Assembly: GCA_016713335.1 (NCBI GenBank)
Contig: JADJPH010000109.1
Coordinates: 1-12,077 of the forward strand
Direction of reading: 5' to 3'
DNA length: 12,077 nt
Source: Candidatus Fredericiella danica
GTDB taxonomy: Bacteria; Chloroflexota; Anaerolineae; Caldilineales; Caldilineaceae
Positions 9,516 through 12,077 of this stretch are shown one piece after another. Position numbers and translations under genes: made by a program. The notes under the pieces were generated by a model, which ran no database searches, was not told where the DNA came from, and saw nothing but the letters and a program-made list of their open reading frames with translations. Position 1 is the first letter of the stretch, and each line of letters starts with the position of its first letter.

Positions 9516-9917
9516 CTAATTCTGCACGACCATAGTCGCCGAGTCCACGAATGGAATAGTAAGGTTGGGCCAAAACAAACTAGTAATGGTTTGCGTCTCG
9601 TAGTATACAGTCACTTTGACCGTGCTGCCGCGCGTGAGTTCCGTAGGACTCCAGGTCACTTTCATGTGGGCCGGGTCCAGCCCAACCGCCCGTCCCTTCA
9701 CGTAGTCCTCCAGGTCAGTGCCGCTCAATGGCGACTCAGAATCCTTACTGTGAACAATTGCGAAGCGCGCTCCTTCGTTTGCTGCCTCAGACACGGTCAG
9801 ATAGTTCCAGAAGATACGACTGCCATCCATGATGAAGATCACCAGGGTAAAAAACAGCAGTGCGGTCATCGCAAATTCAATCGCTGCCTGGCCCTGCTCT
9901 GCCCGCAACTGTTTCAT
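9516..9917 (-). CDS. TadE-like pilus-assembly protein (second gene of the operon)
   Basis: Intact, 133 residues. It starts MKQLRAEQGQAAIEFAMTAL, with the TadE signature: a short charged N-terminus, a G-Q-A-A-I-E-F motif (conserved Glu) and a single membrane helix LLFFTLVIFIMDGSRIFW, then VSEAANEGARFAIV. The remainder is a soluble domain ending VDSATMVVQN that would lie outside the membrane. TadE proteins are minor pilin-like components of Flp/Tad pili. The start at 9917 is favoured by GGAGG nine bases upstream and by the ATGA overlap with the stop of the preceding gene. The next ribosome site starts within its stop codon region. The tight packing indicates a translationally coupled operon. 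Confidence 0.92.
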   Translation of the reverse strand: MKQLRAEQGQAAIEFAMTALLFFTLVIFIMDGSRIFWNYLTVSEAANEGARFAIVHSKDSESPLSGTDLEDYVKGRAVGLDPAHMKVTWSPTELTRGSTVKVTVYYETQTITSLFWPNLTIPFVDSATMVVQN

Positions 9918-10353
9918 GGCATGATCCTCCTTACTACCGTGCGCGAGAGGGTAATCTCGCTGGGGACACCGGGAAAGGTGATCAGATCGACAATCTGGCA
10001 ACTGACGGTGACACTGACGTTTGGGTTGCCACTTTCGTCGGCTCTCCCACGCTTGATACCGTGGGATCGTCGCAATGCCAGAGTTCGGAATCAGCCAACG
10101 CTGCGAGTCGAATGTTTGCCAAATCACCAGCTGCGTTCGCGCTGGTCGATGCGTACATGGCACCGATGTTGGCGGCGTTGGTGACGCTGATCAGGGTGCG
10201 GAAAATGAAGCCGAAATTGACGATCCCGACGATGAGTACGATCAGAATCCCGAACGTCACGACGGATTCAATCAATGCCTGACCACCCTCCGCGCGGAAT
10301 CCGGCGGCGCCCGTCTGATGCTGTACGCAATTCGGGAACTTGGGTGTTGACAT
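9914..10353 (-). CDS. TadE-like pilus-assembly protein (first gene of the operon), one frameshift
   Basis: The first gene of the minus-strand pilus operon, about 146 residues. It begins MSTPKFPNCVQHQTGAAG and then AEGGQALIESVVTFGILIVL with the TadE-type G-Q-A-L-I-E motif and a single membrane helix (FGILIVLIVGIVNFGFIF), followed by NAANIGAMYASTSANAAGDL. The ADSELWHCDDPTVSSVG segment comes before a frame change near 10045. Without the change the protein would stop at 9982; with it the sequence continues SVTVSCQIVDLITFPGVPSE and ends at the TGA that overlaps the next ATG as ATGA (9914-9917). The corrected end also restores a sensible C-terminus, so the shift is likely an error. GAGGAT before the ATG at 10353 is the ribosome site. 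The N-terminal Cys may matter for export or lipid attachment, but this is speculative. Confidence 0.88.
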
Positions 10354-10436
10354 AAATCCTCGAATGCCAATGCCTGGAAGGCTCCTTGCTTGCAAGTGCA
10401 AGACAATTCTCCAGGGCTGACATATATTTGTCGCTA

Positions 10437-10472
10437 CGATTAATTCTACTAAATCGCGCAGCGAATTAATCG
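10437..10472. promoter_or_regulatory. 10-bp inverted repeat upstream of the pilus operon
   Basis: CGATTAATTC (10437-10446) and GAATTAATCG (10463-10472) are perfect inverted copies separated by 16 bases. They lie about 85 to 120 bases upstream of the first pilus gene, in an AT-rich patch inside GC-rich DNA. The centre-to-centre distance is 26 bases. This is a candidate regulator site or part of the promoter region; no clear -35/-10 pair could be assigned. Confidence 0.5.
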
Positions 10473-10479
10473 GCGTTTT

Positions 10480-10825
10480 GACCGATTTTTAGTCCTGTAG
10501 ACGATCCAGTTTCGGTGAATTCTGCCCGTGTCGCCTGGCTCACTTAGGGTGAGGGGTGGCGGGGGGAGGTCTGTTCCTCATGGGGGCCAGGGGTCGGGTG
10601 GACCGGGCGGGGCGCGCTCTCGCAGTCTGCAGGGCCGGCGCCAGACAGGTCGCCCTTGGCCAAGGCGAGGGCGGCAGGTCTGCGGGGCAATCGCGCGTCG
10701 GGACAGGGCTGAGCACAGGGGCAGGTCTGCGCCCGTAGGCCAGGGCTGCAGCTGGGCGTAGCCCCCATCCAGTGGCCAGCAACTGTTCGCCCTCAAAGTG
10801 CGCCATCAACTCGAGTGTGTCCATA
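10480..10825. other. G-rich stretch with no convincing gene
   Basis: About 345 bases between the pilus promoter region and the tRNA-type terminator. The plus strand is strongly G-rich (for example GGCGGGGGGAGG near 10558). The longest reading frame on the minus strand, starting near 10845, is proline/arginine-rich with no recognisable domain. GGCAGGTCTGCG is repeated at 10673-10684 and 10720-10731. No known structured RNA motif was recognised. It could be a decayed gene or noncoding sequence. Confidence 0.5.
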
Positions 10826-10828
10826 AAC

Positions 10829-10873
10829 AAAAACAGCCGTTTCACCTTCTGCCAAGCAAGGTGAAACGGCTGT
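10829..10873 (-). terminator. Intrinsic terminator downstream of tRNA-His
   Basis: On the minus strand a perfect 16-bp stem, ACAGCCGTTTCACCTT with AAGGTGAAACGGCTGT and a 9-base loop, is followed by TTTTTGTTT. It lies 37 bases beyond the 3' end of the tRNA-His fragment and in the right orientation to terminate it, as expected for the original tRNA transcription unit. Confidence 0.88.
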
Positions 10874-10909
10874 CATCATGCCTGCACAGGCAGGAAACGA
10901 ATTGCTAGG

Positions 10910-10957
10910 GGCGACCGGTGGGGATTGAACCCACGACATCTAGAGCCACAGTCTAGC
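10910..10957 (-). tRNA. Partial tRNA-His (anticodon GTG): 3' half only
   Basis: Reading the minus strand, CTAGA-CTGTGGC-TCTAG is a perfect anticodon arm with anticodon GTG. Variable bases follow, then T-arm GTGGG-TTCAATC-CCCAC and acceptor 3' strand CGGTCGC with C73, typical of tRNA-His, which pairs C73 with an extra G at -1. The next bases are CCT, so CCA is not fully encoded. The matching 5' acceptor strand (expected GCGACCG) and the D-arm are absent. Upstream of the anticodon stem there is TGTGGATGG and then the recombinase terminator. A missing 5' half with a perfect 3' half is what a duplicated attachment site in a tRNA gene looks like, so this copy is probably nonfunctional. A large local deletion in the assembly is the alternative. 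Confidence 0.82.
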
Positions 10958-10964
10958 CATCCAC

Positions 10965-11015
10965 AAAAAATCTGGCGAACAACAAGACTTCTAATCTTGT
11001 TGTTCGCCTTTTTTT
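10965..11015. terminator. Bidirectional intrinsic terminator after the recombinase gene
   Basis: GGCGAACAACAAGA (10974-10987) and TCTTGTTGTTCGCC (10995-11008) form a 14-bp perfect stem with loop CTTCTAA. TTTTTTT follows on the plus strand, and AGATTTTTT follows on the minus strand. The recombinase stop at 11019-11021 lies three bases away, so it terminates that gene. It also shields the recombinase from transcription coming from the left. Confidence 0.9.
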
Positions 11016-11018
11016 GTT

Positions 11019-11921
11019 TCAATTTCCGACGATCTTCATCTTCTCCGAGTACTCGCGCAAGACACCTTCATCCAGCCATTGAGCGTAAAAACGTATCGTG
11101 GTCGTGATCTGCGAGTGCCCAAGAATCCTCTGAACAAGGCTCATGTCTGCACCAGCTTGATTAAGCATGTACATCGCCAAACCATGCCGAAAGCTATGCG
11201 GATTGAGAGTGCGCAGGCCGGCATCTCGGCAACGCCGGCGCAGCATCTGATAGATCGCCGACGACGTAAGCGGAGTATCGTCCGCCCTGCCGTGGCCGTT
11301 GGCCGCAAGGAACAATTGCGGAATCGTCGATGGTGGACGCACAAAAAGGTACTCGACCAGCGCCCGCTCCACAGCCGGCAACAGCGGAACCGACCTGTCG
11401 CTGCCGCCCTTACCCTGCCGCACCAACAATTGATGCTCGCCGACGCGGAAATCCGCCGGTATCAGCCTGGCCGCCTCAGAACGTCGCACCCCGCACAGAA
11501 ACAAGGTTGTGACCACGAGCCGATCTCTCACGTCTAGCCAGGTGCGACGCTCGATTGACTCAAGCAGCATCAGATACTCGTTTAGTTGCGCTCGGCGCGG
11601 TTCAGTAGTGGGCACTTTGGGCTTCATGACGCCATCCATCGGATTGACGTCGATATAGCCCTCGGCATGCAGGAACTTATACCAGGACCTGAGCGCCCGC
11701 CAATGACCGGCAACGGTGGCCGGCCTGTTGCCCTTCTTGCCGGCGTCTTTATCGCCGCTGCGGCTGGCGGCCAGATACGCCCGAATGTTGGCTGTGGTTT
11801 GAGGCCGGTCGCCAAGCCACTTTAGATATCGCTGCAATTGCAGGCGATACCACTCCACGGTGCCGGCGCTGTGGTTGAGCGCAAGCTGATAGGTCAGGAA
11901 GTCGGAAATCTGTGATGTCAT
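11019..11921 (-). CDS. Tyrosine recombinase / phage-type integrase
   Basis: An intact 300-residue site-specific recombinase that would cut and rejoin DNA through a 3'-phosphotyrosine intermediate. The N-terminal core-binding domain (about 1-100) includes FLTYQLALNHSAGTVEWYRL and WRALRSWYKFLHAEGYIDVN. The catalytic domain has all six residues: R146 in CGVRRSEAARL, K171 in RQGKGGSDRSVPL, H242 and R245 in PHSFRHG, H269 in LGHSQ and the nucleophile Y279 in RFYAQW. The size and domain order fit XerC/D-like integrases. The start at 11921 has AAGGAT eight bases upstream. Unlike the left part of the window it has no frameshift. It ends beside a terminator and the tRNA-His fragment, which points to an integrase of an integrated element, not the housekeeping Xer protein; the two cannot be separated by sequence alone here. 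Confidence 0.95.
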   Translation of the reverse strand: MTSQISDFLTYQLALNHSAGTVEWYRLQLQRYLKWLGDRPQTTANIRAYLAASRSGDKDAGKKGNRPATVAGHWRALRSWYKFLHAEGYIDVNPMDGVMKPKVPTTEPRRAQLNEYLMLLESIERRTWLDVRDRLVVTTLFLCGVRRSEAARLIPADFRVGEHQLLVRQGKGGSDRSVPLLPAVERALVEYLFVRPPSTIPQLFLAANGHGRADDTPLTSSAIYQMLRRRCRDAGLRTLNPHSFRHGLAMYMLNQAGADMSLVQRILGHSQITTTIRFYAQWLDEGVLREYSEKMKIVGN

Positions 11922-12000
11922 CGGTGGTTATCCTTCGTTAAGGGTTTTAGAGGAAAAGTGCCACCGTACGACACCTTTGGAAATACGAATGTTAGCCATG

Positions 12001-12014
12001 TGCCAATTGTGGCA
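12001..12014. repeat. Short inverted repeat in the recombinase upstream region
   Basis: TGCCA and TGGCA arms with an ATTG centre (TGCCAATTGTGGCA), located between the divergent recombinase and the next gene. GTGCCA also occurs at 11959-11964. It could be an operator for divergent control or a recombinase arm site; the evidence is only the symmetry and position. Confidence 0.3.
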
Positions 12015-12069
12015 GAAATCGGCAAAGTCCGGAGAAAAAAAGCCGAGAAAAAGCAGCAAAGAGGACACC

Positions 12070-12077
12070 ATGACGAA
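12070..12077 (+). CDS. Start of a divergent gene, cut by the window end
   Basis: ATGACGAA at the window end is preceded by GAGGA five bases upstream, a good ribosome site. Only two complete codons (Met-Thr) are visible. It is divergent from the recombinase, with about 148 bases between the two starts, a position where small regulators or excisionases often sit. No function can be assigned. Confidence 0.4.

Larger units (their letters stand above)
10910..12077. mobile_element. Edge of a putative tRNA-His-targeted integrative element (extends right)
   Basis: The tRNA-His 3' fragment acts as one attachment-site copy, with a tyrosine recombinase immediately inside and a divergent gene beginning at the window end. 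The host-side terminator of tRNA-His lies left of the fragment, so the element should extend rightwards. The intact tRNA-His and the other end are predicted outside the window. Based on general knowledge of tyrosine-integrase elements; the other junction is not visible. Confidence 0.5.

Noticed and set aside
10540..10845. A 101-residue minus-strand frame starting within the tRNA-type terminator
   Set aside because: It begins inside the terminator, becomes proline/arginine-rich low-complexity sequence and has no convincing ribosome site or domain.
10910..10985. A complete tRNA-His gene
   Set aside because: No 5' acceptor strand or D-arm exists upstream of the anticodon stem; the sequence there belongs to the recombinase terminator.
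11079..11537. A 152-residue plus-strand frame opposite the recombinase
   Set aside because: Antisense shadow of a gene with all six catalytic residues in order on the minus strand.

Overview
The window looks like a chromosomal segment from a filamentous-type Chloroflexota (green non-sulfur) bacterium, perhaps Caldilinea-like. This rests on the dnaG-rpoD pair, the CFGACGTGGD style primase zinc motif, the RpoD architecture (acidic N-terminus, no large region 1 insertion, an extra charged helix before VRRIQRLSQEP) and the Tad-type pilin genes. The lineage call is an inference from protein style; no search was run. The DNA is GC-rich throughout.

The most important caveat is quality. From the left end to about 6.4 kb nearly every gene changes reading frame several times, although the pieces join into recognisable full-length proteins. 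This includes dnaG, an essential gene. One shift lies at a T homopolymer. tRNA-Asn is one base short in its T-stem/acceptor joint, and rpoD has lost a codon's worth of bases in its -35 recognition helix. Uncorrected indel errors explain this better than decay. The genes are therefore annotated as whole loci with the frame changes noted.

Layout, left to right: (1) 1-1580, a LacI-family regulator behind its own operator-like palindrome, then a second operator-like inverted repeat and a gene for a ParB-like (GHHR-type) domain protein. (2) 1590-1999, on the minus strand, the C-terminal part of a DUF1269 membrane protein, cut off where dedA begins. (3) 2001-4197, a dedA / GT4 glycosyltransferase / SCP2-domain cluster on the plus strand with short gaps. 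(4) 4202-4252, a small tandem and inverted repeat. (5) 4299-7767, a perfect consensus sigma-70 promoter, then dnaG overlapping rpoD: the replication-priming and primary-sigma operon. (6) 7834-8260, an RDD-family membrane protein. (7) 8276-8440, tRNA-Asn with a strong promoter and terminator. (8) 8497-10353, on the minus strand, a three-gene Tad/Flp pilus-type operon (two TadE-like proteins and a TadG-like protein with a beta-solenoid-like region) behind a 10-bp inverted repeat. (9) 10480-10825, a G-rich stretch without a convincing gene. (10) 10829-12077, a tRNA-type terminator, the 3' half only of tRNA-His, then an intact tyrosine recombinase, and finally the first codons of a divergent gene.

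The last region reads as the edge of an integrative element. The recombinase abuts a tRNA-His fragment that begins at the anticodon stem, and the fragment's own terminator lies on the other side. That arrangement is expected when an element integrates into a tRNA gene and duplicates its 3' end. The element would extend to the right, out of the window, and everything left of about 10910 would be host chromosome.
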